Below are positions 21,931 to 30,476 of a DNA stretch of 36,036 nucleotides, in pieces. The stretch's first letter is position 1; each line of letters begins with the position of its first letter. The notes under the pieces are model-generated. The model saw only the letters and a list, made by a program, of their open reading frames with translations. It was not told the origin of the DNA and ran no database searches. Origin of the DNA: Clostridia bacterium (GTDB taxonomy: Bacteria; Bacillota; Clostridia; Christensenellales; Borkfalkiaceae); NCBI GenBank assembly GCA_029055875.1, contig JAIDCJ010000012.1, positions 1 through 36,036 of the forward strand, written 5' to 3'. Both the position numbers and the translations under genes were made by a program.

Positions 21931-23153
21931 TATTTGACTTTATCGATTTTCACTTTGATTTCCAAATCGGCGGAGGTGAGGAGCGTTTCCTTCCACTCCG
22001 CGTATTTTTTGGGAGAGGAGCGGTAGAGGTTCCGATTCAAGAGGAACAAGTCACAGCCCGAATCGAGGCAGGTTTGCCACAAATCGGTCATATACTGCGT
22101 GAGCCGTTCCGTGGCGTTTGCTTCCACGGCATCGGATATTTCACTTTTGGAAACGTCGTCGATAGGTGCGGGCACGCCGCGGTTGAAGAGCCGTATCTTG
22201 GTGCGAAGCGACATGGTCACCTTGGGTTTATTCTTGACGCTCAGCGATACCTTTCCTTCGTCGGAGAGAATGGAAAGGGTAACGGGCTTGCCGTCCTCTT
22301 CCGCCGTCATGGTGCCTGCGAAGACGTTCCCCTGCAAAAGAGTGAACGCAAAGGTTTCTTCGGGAGTGAGAAGCGCAACCATTTTCCCCTCCGAAAAGAG
22401 CGCCGTTTCATTCGCATAATAAATTTTCTTCTGTTCTTCGCCCTGGCTGCTGCCGCCGCTTTCGCTGCCGCCCCCGCTGCCCGAAGCGCTCGAACCCGAA
22501 CCCCCGCCCGAGTCCGCGCCGCAGTTCTGATCGATCGAGCGCACGAAGGGCATATATCCGCTCTTGGATTTTCCGTAATAGGAAACGGCGAAATCCTTCA
22601 AGGTGCTCTTTACCGTCGTGCCCGCCTTCACTGCGGCGTCCGAGAAAATCTTTTCAATGGACTGCGAAGTGGTATCGTCGATCGCGCTCACGGTGGTGAG
22701 CATATCCTTTGCCGTGCCCTCGCAGGCGGCGATAAAGCAGCTGTCCTGCATATACTCGTTGCGCAGGAAGAAGTCGAGCCCGTCGAAAATATCCTCGCTC
22801 TTTGCGGTGTCCTCGCCGATTAAGAGCAGGTTGCAGAAAATGAGCTTGGGCACCCAGCCCGTTTTCCCGTAAATTTGCGTGATGCAGTCGGACACCGTCT
22901 TGCCGTCGCCCTCGATATCGATACTCGCCGTTCCGCACGAGTTTCGATCGGAGCCCTTGGGCACGGCAATCTGCGCGGTGAGGTGATAGCCCTCGTCCGT
23001 TCTGTCCAGCCCCGCGGCAAGAATGACGGCCGTCTTCTGAATATCCACAAGCCCGAAGTCGTTCGAGAAGAAGGTGAAAATGAACACCGCCGCGAGAATA
23101 ATATAAATTTTCATAGGCAGCGTTTTTACGAATTTAGCGAACTTTTCTTTCAC
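21930..23153 (-). CDS. gerC: Ger(x)C-family spore germination protein without lipobox
   Basis: A 407-residue C subunit of the germinant receptor. It begins with a hydrophobic anchor (about 14-32) and then DIQKTAVILAAGLDRTDEGY, matching the family's start after its lipidated cysteine. That cysteine is missing: the usual GCWDxREI is replaced by FGLVDIQ, and the first Cys comes much later, so it is probably held by an uncleaved transmembrane segment. A low-complexity Gly/Ser linker (about residues 211-240) separates the N- and C-terminal domains. The GTG start has GAGGAGG upstream and lies 20 nt inside gerB, implying coupled translation. Confidence 0.88.
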   Translation of the reverse strand: MKEKFAKFVKTLPMKIYIILAAVFIFTFFSNDFGLVDIQKTAVILAAGLDRTDEGYHLTAQIAVPKGSDRNSCGTASIDIEGDGKTVSDCITQIYGKTGWVPKLIFCNLLLIGEDTAKSEDIFDGLDFFLRNEYMQDSCFIAACEGTAKDMLTTVSAIDDTTSQSIEKIFSDAAVKAGTTVKSTLKDFAVSYYGKSKSGYMPFVRSIDQNCGADSGGGSGSSASGSGGGSESGGSSQGEEQKKIYYANETALFSEGKMVALLTPEETFAFTLLQGNVFAGTMTAEEDGKPVTLSILSDEGKVSLSVKNKPKVTMSLRTKIRLFNRGVPAPIDDVSKSEISDAVEANATERLTQYMTDLWQTCLDSGCDLFLLNRNLYRSSPKKYAEWKETLLTSADLEIKVKIDKVK

Positions 23154-24216
23154 GGGGTTTCCTCCTCAGAAGTAATGCAAGTATAGGAACGAGCACGCAG
23201 AACACGGGCGGCAGGAACCACAGCTTTTCGTTCACCGTGGTGTTGATTGCGGCGAACTGATAGTCCAAAAGGATAGACAGAATGAAGATTACGAGGTTGA
23301 TGCCTACCGAGAACAGCGCGGGTTTACACTTGTCTGCGCCGAAGGTATCGACGAGGCAGCCGACGCCGAGCTGAACGGGCAGGGCGCAATAGAACGCCAT
23401 GCCGAGCGTGAGTGCGAACACGAAGAGATAGTCGATTCTGCCGAGCACGGTAACGCCCGAATTGTATTTGCCGATTTTGGAGAACGAGAAGATTTGTCTG
23501 ACGGCGAGCCCTTCGTAAACGCCGTAGAATACGGCGAGGAAGAAGAGGATTGCCGCCGCGCCGATAAGATAGAAAACGACGCTCTTCCATGCCATGCCTT
23601 TTTTGTATTCAAACCGCCCGACGAGCAGGAGCAGAATGGCGGAATCGTAGAACCAGTTCAGCGTGTACGCCGTAGAGAAGAAAATGCTCTTTGCACCGGT
23701 CACGCCCACGGGCGCAAGCGCGCCGAAGTCGGTTACGGGCAATGCGAACACGAGAATGCCTACCATGCCCGCGATTGCGAGCGGGCCGAGGATATCCCAC
23801 GTTCTCCCGAGCACGGACGCGGGCTTGGCGCACAGGTACGCGCTGAACAAGAAGAAGGAAGAGAACGCCACTACCGAGGGGAGCGTATCGTAAAAGACGC
23901 TCTGAACGAGCAGCTTTTGTTCGAGAATGGGCAGGAAGGAGATAAAGAACAGAAAGGCCGCAAAAATGCAAATGAGAATTTTCCCGACGATTTTCCCGAA
24001 CGTGTTTACGAGCAGGTCGTAGAAGGTCTTGTTGCTTCTTGCAAGCAGCATAATGAGGAACACGATTCCCGCCTGCAATAAAAAGTTGATGGCGGCGGGG
24101 AACAGCAGGTCGTTTGCCGAATAGTGCGCAAGTTGGGTGGGCAGCAGCACGAGCTTGCCGAGGGGTGCGATACACGCGAGGAAGAAATAGAGCTGCCGCG
24201 GTGCGATTTTATTCAT
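23134..24216 (-). CDS. gerB: GerB-family spore germination permease
   Basis: A 360-residue integral membrane protein with about ten hydrophobic segments, of the amino acid permease-like endospore germination (GerAB) family. It starts NKIAPRQLYFFLACIAPLGK and ends in a basic tail. In characterised receptors the B subunit binds the germinant (for example L-alanine) in the spore inner membrane. Its ATG overlaps the gerA stop by 8 nt and has GAGGAGG upstream. The length matches the family norm of about 365. Confidence 0.92.
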   Translation of the reverse strand: MNKIAPRQLYFFLACIAPLGKLVLLPTQLAHYSANDLLFPAAINFLLQAGIVFLIMLLARSNKTFYDLLVNTFGKIVGKILICIFAAFLFFISFLPILEQKLLVQSVFYDTLPSVVAFSSFFLFSAYLCAKPASVLGRTWDILGPLAIAGMVGILVFALPVTDFGALAPVGVTGAKSIFFSTAYTLNWFYDSAILLLLVGRFEYKKGMAWKSVVFYLIGAAAILFFLAVFYGVYEGLAVRQIFSFSKIGKYNSGVTVLGRIDYLFVFALTLGMAFYCALPVQLGVGCLVDTFGADKCKPALFSVGINLVIFILSILLDYQFAAINTTVNEKLWFLPPVFCVLVPILALLLRRKPRERKVR

Positions 24217-25687
24217 GTCGTTTTAACCTCCTCTTGTTTTTACTGCCGAGCGTTTTCGGACGCGTTTCGAGCGAGCCGAGATTGTACTTCACGAAGGTAT
24301 CGCGCAAATCTCTGCCGACGATGGGGGAGAAGGGCGCCGCAAGCGGTACGCCGTAGTTCTCCGTCGTAACGAGATACAAAAGGATAAACGCCGTGAGGAG
24401 AATAATACCGTAGGTGCCGATACTGCCCGCAACGATGAGCATGGCAAGCCGAATGACCGAGGTCTGTTCAATGAGGTTTGGCACGGCGTACAGCCCGATT
24501 CCGCTGAACGCGATAATGATGATGGCGGGGGTGGAAACGAAGCCCGCGCTCACCGCCGTTTCGCCGAGCACGAGCGCACCAACCACCGAAAGCGCCATGC
24601 CCACGTACTTGGGCATTCGGATACTTGCCTCGTTGAGAACCTCCAAAACGAGAAGCACGAGCAGCATTTCGAGCGAGGGCGATAGCGGAATATCCTGTAT
24701 CGCGCCCGAAATGGTAATGAGCAGTTTAATGGGGAAGAGCTGCAATTTGAAGAGCTGCGCCGAGATATAGAACGCGGGAAGATAGATGGCAACGATCAGC
24801 GCGAAGAGGCGCAAAAGCCGCGTGAAGGTCGCGCGGTAGGACGGAACGTAATAGTCCTCGCTTGCCTGAAAGTCCTCTACTAAGAGATAGGGGAGCGTCA
24901 GCGCAATGGGCGATCCGTCCACGAGAAGCCCCACCCTGCCCTCGGCAATCTTCGCGCAGAAGATGTCGGGTTTTTCCGTCGTGCCCACCTGTTTCATCAG
25001 CGAGTACGGCCGCTGGGCAAGATAGTGCGTTAAATAGGAAGAATCGGGGATAAAGTCGATATCGATTTTTTGGAGCTTTTCCTTGACTTCCTTTACCGTC
25101 TTTTCCACAGAGGTGCCCTCTACGTAGCAGAGCGCGACGACCGTCTGCGACTGCTTGCCGAGGGTAATCATTTCAATTTTGAGGTTGGGGGTTTTCAGCC
25201 GTCTGCGCACGAGCGAGGTGTTTATCTTCACGTCCTCGATAAAGCCCTCGCGCGGGCCTTTGATCACGACGTCCGTCGGGGGTTCTGCAATCGAGCGCAC
25301 GAACACCTTTTTCGTGCCGACGATAAGCCCCTCGTCCGCGCCCTCCCAAAGGAGCACGGGGTTGCCCGCAAGAATCTCTTCGGAAAGCTTTTCAAGTCCC
25401 TTTTCCGTGCGCACCTCGGGGCAGATGACCGCCGCGCCCATCTCCTGTGCGGTCTTGCCGCCTTCGTAGGATTGCAGGGGACGAATGACTTCGTCGGCCA
25501 AAAGCTCCTTATCGGTAACGGCATCCGCGAACAGAACCTGAAATTTAAGCCCCTTTTCGCTCTCAAAACCAAAGCTCAGAATATCCTGCGCGGGGAGCAG
25601 ACCTTTCAGCGCCTCGGCGTCGTCTTTGAGTTTTCCCGTAATGTTTTTCATAAAAAAAGTATGAAGCGTTAAAAGGAAATTATACAA
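24209..25687 (-). CDS. gerA: GerA-family spore germination protein
   Basis: A 492-residue A subunit of the germinant receptor. The N-terminal half is soluble (KLKDDAEALKGLLPAQDILS onward, with GPREGFIEDVKINTSLVRRR, a conserved family block). The C-terminal half has about five membrane segments from VAIYLPAFYISAQL. GerA proteins form the oligomeric ion-channel core in the spore inner membrane. Start choice: TTG 25687 has GGAGGGGG 6 nt upstream, but that lies in a terminator stem; ATG 25651 (480 residues) has no SD but sits just after a sigma-G-like promoter. Either fits the usual 480-490 residues. Confidence 0.92.
   Translation of the reverse strand: MYNFLLTLHTFFMKNITGKLKDDAEALKGLLPAQDILSFGFESEKGLKFQVLFADAVTDKELLADEVIRPLQSYEGGKTAQEMGAAVICPEVRTEKGLEKLSEEILAGNPVLLWEGADEGLIVGTKKVFVRSIAEPPTDVVIKGPREGFIEDVKINTSLVRRRLKTPNLKIEMITLGKQSQTVVALCYVEGTSVEKTVKEVKEKLQKIDIDFIPDSSYLTHYLAQRPYSLMKQVGTTEKPDIFCAKIAEGRVGLLVDGSPIALTLPYLLVEDFQASEDYYVPSYRATFTRLLRLFALIVAIYLPAFYISAQLFKLQLFPIKLLITISGAIQDIPLSPSLEMLLVLLVLEVLNEASIRMPKYVGMALSVVGALVLGETAVSAGFVSTPAIIIIAFSGIGLYAVPNLIEQTSVIRLAMLIVAGSIGTYGIILLTAFILLYLVTTENYGVPLAAPFSPIVGRDLRDTFVKYNLGSLETRPKTLGSKNKRRLKRHE
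25657..25685 (-). promoter_or_regulatory. Possible sigma-G-type promoter of gerA
   Basis: On the minus strand GTATA (25681-25685; consensus GHATR), 17-bp spacer, CATACTT (25657-25663; consensus CATNHTA with one mismatch). ger operons are sigma-G dependent in Bacillus. The closeness to ATG 25651 would make the mRNA leaderless from that start. Confidence 0.35.
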
Positions 25688-25717
25688 AGAAAACCCCCTC
25701 CTTAGCGGAAGGGGGAA
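25688..25717 (-). terminator. Terminator upstream of gerA
   Basis: On the minus strand CCCCCTTCC pairs with GGAGGGGG (one bulge), followed by TTTTCTTT. The 3' arm is also the best Shine-Dalgarno match for TTG 25687. Confidence 0.7.
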
Positions 25718-25724
25718 AAGACGG

Positions 25725-26288
25725 TTAAACTTTTATCGTTTCCAAAAATTTGGAAACCGTTTGGGCGCATAAGAGAAGCTCGCCCTCGGTGAGCTCTCCG
25801 TCCGCTACGCACCCGCGCAACGTTTCCAATACGAAGCGCAAAAGGTCGTTACCCGATTTATCTTTGCTGCCCTCGGTAAGCGTTTGAGCGATACGGGCAA
25901 GCTCGTTTTCGGGGACGATTGCTTCGAGAAGCTGCGCCACGGGAAGCGTGGTTTGCGCTTTTTCGGAGGGTGCCGCGGGCGATACGGTGCGGAAGAACTG
26001 TTCGTACACCACGTAGTAGAGCGTGGCGGCGCAGCCGCAGGCGAACCCGCCCTCGAAGGTTTCGGTAAGTCCGCTTGTGAAGGGCTCCGCACTCATGGTG
26101 AGAATTGCGCGGTAAGAAGCGTAAAAAATGAAACCGATGAGAAAGGGCAGGAACACGAACACCTTTTTGGGGCACTTTTTCAAAACCGTCTTTTTGAGCA
26201 AGGAGGTGATAAGGCTCACCCCCAATGCGAGAACGAGCACGTCCACGCTGTACACGCGGAACGCACTCAGGTATTGCAATAACGTCAT
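25725..26288 (-). CDS. Small membrane protein, hypothetical
   Basis: A 187-residue protein with hydrophobic segments at about 13-30, 42-62 and possibly 78-96, then a soluble, acidic helical tail of about 85 residues (LLEAIVPENELARIAQ through GELTEGELLLCAQTV). No family recognised. The ATG has GAGAGG upstream. It lies immediately before the germination operon but is separated from it by a terminator, so a link with sporulation is only positional. Confidence 0.7.
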   Translation of the reverse strand: MTLLQYLSAFRVYSVDVLVLALGVSLITSLLKKTVLKKCPKKVFVFLPFLIGFIFYASYRAILTMSAEPFTSGLTETFEGGFACGCAATLYYVVYEQFFRTVSPAAPSEKAQTTLPVAQLLEAIVPENELARIAQTLTEGSKDKSGNDLLRFVLETLRGCVADGELTEGELLLCAQTVSKFLETIKV

Positions 26289-26360
26289 AATTACCTCTCA
26301 ATACCCGTCGCGCATACAGCATACCACGGCCTGCGGAAATTGAGGGGCGTGACTGCCGAA

Positions 26361-26394
26361 AAAATAACGCCCGACGGTTTTACCGTCGGGCGTT
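26361..26394 (-). terminator. Intrinsic terminator
   Basis: AACGCCCGACGG and CCGTCGGGCGTT arms with a 5-nt loop. On the minus strand it is followed by ATTTTTTC, just past the stop of the 179-residue membrane gene. Confidence 0.85.
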
Positions 26395-26397
26395 GCG

Positions 26398-26937
26398 TTA
26401 TACTTCGTCCTGAAACACACAGATGGCGGCGAGGTCGTCGCCGTAAATTTTTTTGAGCTTCGCGTCAATTTTGAAAGCCTTTCTCCAAAGCAGACCGAGT
26501 CCCGCAAAAAGAAAAGTTCCGCCGACGCTGATTGCATACGCAATCGCCAGCCATTTTGCAACGGTGAAAAAGATATCACCCACATCCGGCATTTCAAACG
26601 CGTAGGTGCCGAGGACTCCCCCGATTACCGCAATAATTAAAAGCGGAAACCCGAATGAAAAAAAGATGCGTCTGAAAAACGAGAAGATTTTCGAGAAAAA
26701 TTCCGTCATTTTGAATAGAAAGTTATGCGTATAGGGTGAGACCCTGCGGAATTCCAACCACTGAATAATTTTATGGGTAGTGCGTGCACTGCCGTCCGAG
26801 TTGACTTCAACCCCGTATTCGTGTTCGTTCGCCGTTGACCAAAAATGCCACCCGAATGCTCTTTGTTCCAACTTCAAAAGCCACTTGTCACCTGCAATTC
26901 CTCGCACGGCTTTACTACGAACCATGTTTCCTGCCAT
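26398..26937 (-). CDS. Two-TM membrane protein divergent from XRE gene
   Basis: A 179-residue protein. Residues 1-90 are soluble with a tryptophan- and basic-rich stretch (KWLLKLEQRAFGWHFW). Two membrane segments follow at about 97-114 and 125-148, then a short charged tail. No known domain can be named. AAGGAG precedes the ATG. It is transcribed divergently from a small XRE regulator, and the shared control region has paired palindromes plus a TTGACA-N17-TATTAT promoter for this gene, so it is the probable regulatory target. Confidence 0.7.
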   Translation of the reverse strand: MAGNMVRSKAVRGIAGDKWLLKLEQRAFGWHFWSTANEHEYGVEVNSDGSARTTHKIIQWLEFRRVSPYTHNFLFKMTEFFSKIFSFFRRIFFSFGFPLLIIAVIGGVLGTYAFEMPDVGDIFFTVAKWLAIAYAISVGGTFLFAGLGLLWRKAFKIDAKLKKIYGDDLAAICVFQDEV

Positions 26938-26968
26938 TTATTTTTCTCCTTTTGTATATAATAAAAAA

Positions 26969-26985
26969 GTACAAGTATCTTGTAC
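26969..26985. promoter_or_regulatory. Operator 1, perfect palindrome
   Basis: GTACAAG-TAT-CTTGTAC, perfect 7-bp arms. Its centre is 30 bp from operator 2. Confidence 0.75.
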
Positions 26986-26995
26986 TATCAATGAA

Positions 26996-27024
26996 ATAAT
27001 ACAAGAAACTTGTACATTTGTCAA
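26996..27024 (-). promoter_or_regulatory. Sigma-A promoter of the membrane gene
   Basis: On the minus strand TTGACA (27019-27024), 17-bp spacer, TATTAT (26996-27001). Operator 2 fills most of the spacer, so binding there should block RNA polymerase. Confidence 0.7.
26999..27015. promoter_or_regulatory. Operator 2, near-perfect palindrome
   Basis: ATACAAG-AAA-CTTGTAC; six of seven arm positions pair. Same half-site TACAAG as operator 1. Confidence 0.7.
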
Positions 27025-27029
27025 GAGAT

Positions 27030-27239
27030 ATGAAAACAAAAATTGCAGAAAATATAAAATTTTATCGGAAGCAAATAAATCTGACGCAGGCGGAGCTTGC
27101 GGAAAAGCTGTGCGGAAAGAAGAGCCTTATTTCCAATTACGAAAACGGTTACAGCACGCCCGATATTTTAACTTTGTGTAAGCTCGCCGATATTTTCGAG
27201 ATTTCGCTCGACGAGCTCGTAGAATGGACGAAAGAGTAA
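27030..27239 (+). CDS. XRE-family HTH transcriptional regulator
   Basis: A 69-residue single-domain Cro/CI-type repressor. The helix-turn-helix is QAELAEKLCGKKSLISNYEN, followed by STPDILTLCKLADIFEISLDELV. No second domain is present. ATG 27030 is favoured (AAGAG close upstream); an in-frame TTG at 27018 would overlap the -35 box of the divergent promoter. It probably binds the two TACAAG palindromes upstream and controls itself and the divergent membrane gene. Confidence 0.85.
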   Translation: MKTKIAENIKFYRKQINLTQAELAEKLCGKKSLISNYENGYSTPDILTLCKLADIFEISLDELVEWTKE

Positions 27240-27268
27240 AAGACCTTGCTCCCCGCAAGGTCTTTTTG
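27239..27268 (+). terminator. Intrinsic terminator after XRE gene
   Basis: AAAGACCTTGC / GCAAGGTCTTT with a 5-nt loop, then TTGATTT. Confidence 0.85.
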
Positions 27269-27276
27269 ATTTGCAA

Positions 27277-27903
27277 TTAAATTTTGGAATAACCGTAGGA
27301 ATTGACGAGCGCGTCCACCTTCATGCCCTGTCTGCATAGGGGGCACTGCGCGGGCGGGAAGGAGGCGTAGTCGGGCAAATCCTCTAAGCTGATGAGCCGC
27401 ACCACGGGCACGCCGTCCATCTCGAAGTTGCCGCCGAACACCACGCCGAGCCCAACGGGTTCGCCGCCGTAGTAGCGGATTCCCTCCAAGGTGCCCTTTG
27501 CGGTAAGTCCCGTCGTGGCGGTGGCGCACAGCACGAGCACGTTTTTATTCTGCACGTAGGGCAGAAGGTTGTCCCGAAGAATGAGTTTATCGTTCGTCAC
27601 CTCGGGGGAGATGACGCCCATATCGTTATTGATATTGATGCCCGAATGCGAAAGCTCGTTTGCAAGGAACGCGCCAACCATTTTCATGCGCTCTAAGGTG
27701 ATAATGGTATCTACGGGCGTATTATTAAACTTTTCCGCGAACAGCCTTGCCGCCGCTTTGGAGGCCTTTAAGTCCGATTTGAGTTTCGTGATATCGATGC
27801 AGTAGCTCACGTGCGAGTGCTGCGTTGCAAAGTGACCGGGGATTGCGCGAATGACGACCGCACTATTCCTGCGCGTTTTCAGTTCGATGCCTCTTGATTC
27901 CAT
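27277..27903 (-). CDS. Phosphoribosyltransferase-like protein (OPRT-like)
   Basis: A 208-residue type I PRTase-fold protein. The PRPP loop region reads VLVLCATATTGLT (residues 122-134): the TTGxT phosphate loop is intact, but the two acidic residues usually before it are replaced by Cys126-Ala127. A C-terminal CPLCRQG pair of cysteines (about 186-189) is extra to the core fold and could bind metal. Clostridial genomes carry similar proteins annotated as orotate phosphoribosyltransferase-like; true pyrE function is uncertain given the altered loop. AGGA lies eight bases before the ATG. It is divergent from grpE. Confidence 0.65.
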   Translation of the reverse strand: MESRGIELKTRRNSAVVIRAIPGHFATQHSHVSYCIDITKLKSDLKASKAAARLFAEKFNNTPVDTIITLERMKMVGAFLANELSHSGININNDMGVISPEVTNDKLILRDNLLPYVQNKNVLVLCATATTGLTAKGTLEGIRYYGGEPVGLGVVFGGNFEMDGVPVVRLISLEDLPDYASFPPAQCPLCRQGMKVDALVNSYGYSKI

Positions 27904-28065
27904 AAAAAAGTCCTTTTTCTTTCATTGTAATATACGGCGGGCAGATTGTAAATACCGAAAGGAAAATTTTTTTGGAAAAATTCGCAATTTTTTTGTAAAA
28001 TCTGTTTAACCAAAGGGAATTTACTTTATATTATTAGTGAAAAAAATCTCATGAAGGGTAATAAC

Positions 28066-28581
28066 GTGGATTTAGAAAACGAAAACCAAGAAACGGAAAC
28101 GGTAGAATCCGCACCCGAAGCGGAGTGCGAAGCCCCTGTGGACGGCGAGATAGAAAAGCTCAAAGCGGAAGCGGAGGACTTGAAGCGCAAGTGGTATTCG
28201 GTGACGGCGGAATACGAGAACTACCGTAAACGCACGTCGGCTACCCGCTCGCAGGCATACGCGGAAGGACGCGCGGACGTTATAAAGGGGCTTTTCCCCA
28301 TTGGCGATACGCTCGAGATTGCCGTCCGCAGCTGTCAGGACGAACAGACCAAGCAGGGCATTCAGATGGTGATTAAAGCGTTCGAGAAGCTGCTCGAAGA
28401 GGAAAAAATCACAATCATCTGTCCCGTAGGCGAGGAGTTCGATCCCGAAACGAGCGAGGCGGTGATCGCAATCGACGACGAAGCGGGCGAGGGAAGCGGC
28501 ATCGTAAAACAGGTATTCCGCAAGGGGTACGAACAAAACGGTAAAATCCTGCGTTTTGCGCAGGTTTCGGTAACGAAATAA
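28066..28581 (+). CDS. grpE: Nucleotide exchange factor GrpE
   Basis: A 171-residue DnaK co-chaperone that releases ADP from DnaK. It has an acidic unstructured N-terminus, a long coiled coil ([20 protein letters not shown]) and the C-terminal beta-wing with the family signature around [16 protein letters not shown] 28066 is preferred because AAGGG lies seven bases upstream; ATG 28051 in frame lacks an SD site and would add five residues. It is first of grpE-dnaK-dnaJ. hrcA, often upstream, is absent and no CIRCE inverted repeat is visible. Confidence 0.9.
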   Translation: MDLENENQETETVESAPEAECEAPVDGEIEKLKAEAEDLKRKWYSVTAEYENYRKRTSATRSQAYAEGRADVIKGLFPIGDTLEIAVRSCQDEQTKQGIQMVIKAFEKLLEEEKITIICPVGEEFDPETSEAVIAIDDEAGEGSGIVKQVFRKGYEQNGKILRFAQVSVTK

Positions 28582-28612
28582 ATATTGCATTATCAAGGAG
28601 AAAATAAATATT

Positions 28613-30406
28613 ATGGCTAAGGTAATCGGAATCGATTTAGGAACAACCAACTCTTGCGTAGCGGTGATGGAAGGCGGCGAGCCCGTCGTCATCGCAAATG
28701 CGGAAGGCGCGCGTACTACGCCCTCCGTCGTCGCATTCCAGAAGGACGGCTCGCGCGTCGTCGGTCAGGTGGCAAAGCGTCAGGCAGTTGCCAACCCCGA
28801 TAAAACGGTAATTTCCATTAAGCGCAACATGGGCTCGGACTACAAAGTAAAAATCGACGATAAGTCCTATTCCCCGCAGGAAATTTCCGCAATGATTCTT
28901 TCTAAGCTCAAAGCGGACGCGGAAGCGTACCTCGGCGGCAAGGTAACGGACGCCGTTATCACCTGCCCCGCATACTTCACCGACGCACAGCGTCAGGCAA
29001 CCAAGGACGCGGGCAAGATTGCAGGCCTCAACGTTTTGAGAATTATCAACGAGCCCACGGCGGCTGCGCTTTCCTACGGGCTTGATAAGGACAAAGAAAA
29101 CAGCAAGGTCATGATTTACGACTTGGGCGGCGGCACGTTCGACGTTTCCATTCTCGAAATTTCGGACGGCGTGTTCGAGGTGCTCGCAACCAACGGTAAC
29201 AATATGCTCGGCGGCGACGACTTCGATAAACGCGTGATGGACTACATGGTAGAGGAATTCAAGAAGAGCCACGGCGTAGACCTTGCCAAGGATAAAATGG
29301 CAATGCAGCGTTTGAAGGAAGCTGCGGAAAAGGCGAAGATCGAGCTTTCGGGCATGACCTCGACTTCCGTATCCCTTCCCTTCATTTCCATGACGGAAGC
29401 AGGCCCCGCACACTTGGAGCTTGAAATTACCCGTCAGAAATTCGACGCACTTACCGCCGATCTCGTAGAGAAGACGGCAGAGCCCATGAAGCTCGCTATG
29501 AAGGACGCGGGACTTAAATACAGCGATATCGATAAAGTTATTCTCGTAGGCGGTTCCACGCGTATTCCCGCAGTCGTTGCAAAGGTAAAGGAGCTTACGG
29601 GCAAAGAGCCCTTCAAGGGAATCAACCCCGACGAATGCGTTGCAGTCGGCGCGGCAATTCAGGGCGGCGTTTTAACGGGCGAAGTCAAGGACGTCTTGCT
29701 TCTCGACGTTATGCCTTTGTCGCTCGGTATCGAAACGCTGGGCGGCGTGTTCACAAGATTGATCGACAGAAATACGACCATTCCCGTAAAGAAGAGTCAG
29801 GTATTCTCCACGGCGGCGGATAACCAGACGAGCGTGGAAATTCACATCTTACAGGGCGAGCGCGAATTCTGCCGCGACAACAAGACGATGGGCAGATTCA
29901 TGCTTACGGGCATTGCGCCCGCACCCCGCGGCATTCCGCAAATCGAAGTTACCTTCGACGTCGACGCAAACGGTATCGTGCACGTAGAGGCGAAAGACCT
30001 CGGCACGGGCAAGAGCACGGATATTACGATTACTTCTTCCACCAACCTTTCCGAGGACGAAATCAACAAAGCGGTGAAGGATGCGGAGCAGTACGCGGAA
30101 GAGGACAAAAAGCGCAAGTCCAAGGTAGACGCGAAGAACAAGCTCGACGGACTGATCTTCTCGGTAGAGCAGACCTTGAAAGAGGGTGCGGATAAACTTT
30201 CCGACGAGGACAAAGAGGCGTTGCAGGCGGCCGTGGACGAGGCGAAGAAAGAGCTCGAAGCGGACGACGAGGAAGCGTACAACAAGGCCGCGGAAGAGCT
30301 GTCCAATAAAGTACAGCCCATCTTCGTAAAGATGTACGAGCAGACGCGCGGCGCGAATCCCGCAGACGGTGGCGCGGGCGAGGGCGGCGACGAGTTCCAC
30401 CAGTAA
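28613..30406 (+). CDS. dnaK: Chaperone protein DnaK (Hsp70)
   Basis: A 597-residue Hsp70. Nucleotide-binding domain: [17 protein letters not shown] at the start, [15 protein letters not shown], the phosphate-2 loop [14 protein letters not shown] and [13 protein letters not shown]. The substrate-binding domain begins after the linker [18 protein letters not shown]. An acidic lid ends in EGGDEFHQ, whereas many bacterial DnaKs end EEVD-like. It is short of 610 residues because it lacks the Gram-negative NBD insert, as usual in Firmicutes. AAGGAG precedes the ATG at 28613. It is 31 nt downstream of grpE. Confidence 0.97.
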   Translation: MAKVIGIDLGTTNSCVAVMEGGEPVVIANAEGARTTPSVVAFQKDGSRVVGQVAKRQAVANPDKTVISIKRNMGSDYKVKIDDKSYSPQEISAMILSKLKADAEAYLGGKVTDAVITCPAYFTDAQRQATKDAGKIAGLNVLRIINEPTAAALSYGLDKDKENSKVMIYDLGGGTFDVSILEISDGVFEVLATNGNNMLGGDDFDKRVMDYMVEEFKKSHGVDLAKDKMAMQRLKEAAEKAKIELSGMTSTSVSLPFISMTEAGPAHLELEITRQKFDALTADLVEKTAEPMKLAMKDAGLKYSDIDKVILVGGSTRIPAVVAKVKELTGKEPFKGINPDECVAVGAAIQGGVLTGEVKDVLLLDVMPLSLGIETLGGVFTRLIDRNTTIPVKKSQVFSTAADNQTSVEIHILQGEREFCRDNKTMGRFMLTGIAPAPRGIPQIEVTFDVDANGIVHVEAKDLGTGKSTDITITSSTNLSEDEINKAVKDAEQYAEEDKKRKSKVDAKNKLDGLIFSVEQTLKEGADKLSDEDKEALQAAVDEAKKELEADDEEAYNKAAEELSNKVQPIFVKMYEQTRGANPADGGAGEGGDEFHQ

Positions 30407-30431
30407 CCAGACAAAAAACCGAATTTACAAC

Positions 30432-30455
30432 GAAAGCCGCGCTTGCGGCTTTTCG
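30432..30455 (+). terminator. Hairpin between dnaK and dnaJ
   Basis: GAAAGCCGC / GCGGCTTTTC with a GCTT loop and a short T-run broken by CGGC. It is probably a partial terminator or mRNA-processing hairpin that lowers dnaJ expression relative to dnaK. Confidence 0.55.
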
Positions 30456-30476
30456 GCATAATTGAGGAAATCCCAT

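Noticed and set aside
21930-26288. Plus-strand frames antisense to the ger operon
   Set aside because: They mirror the real minus-strand genes, which have clear families, overlaps and SD sites.
27904-28065. CIRCE or CtsR operator before grpE
   Set aside because: Looked for TTAGCACTC/GAGTGCTAA and the GGTCAAA heptads; neither is present.
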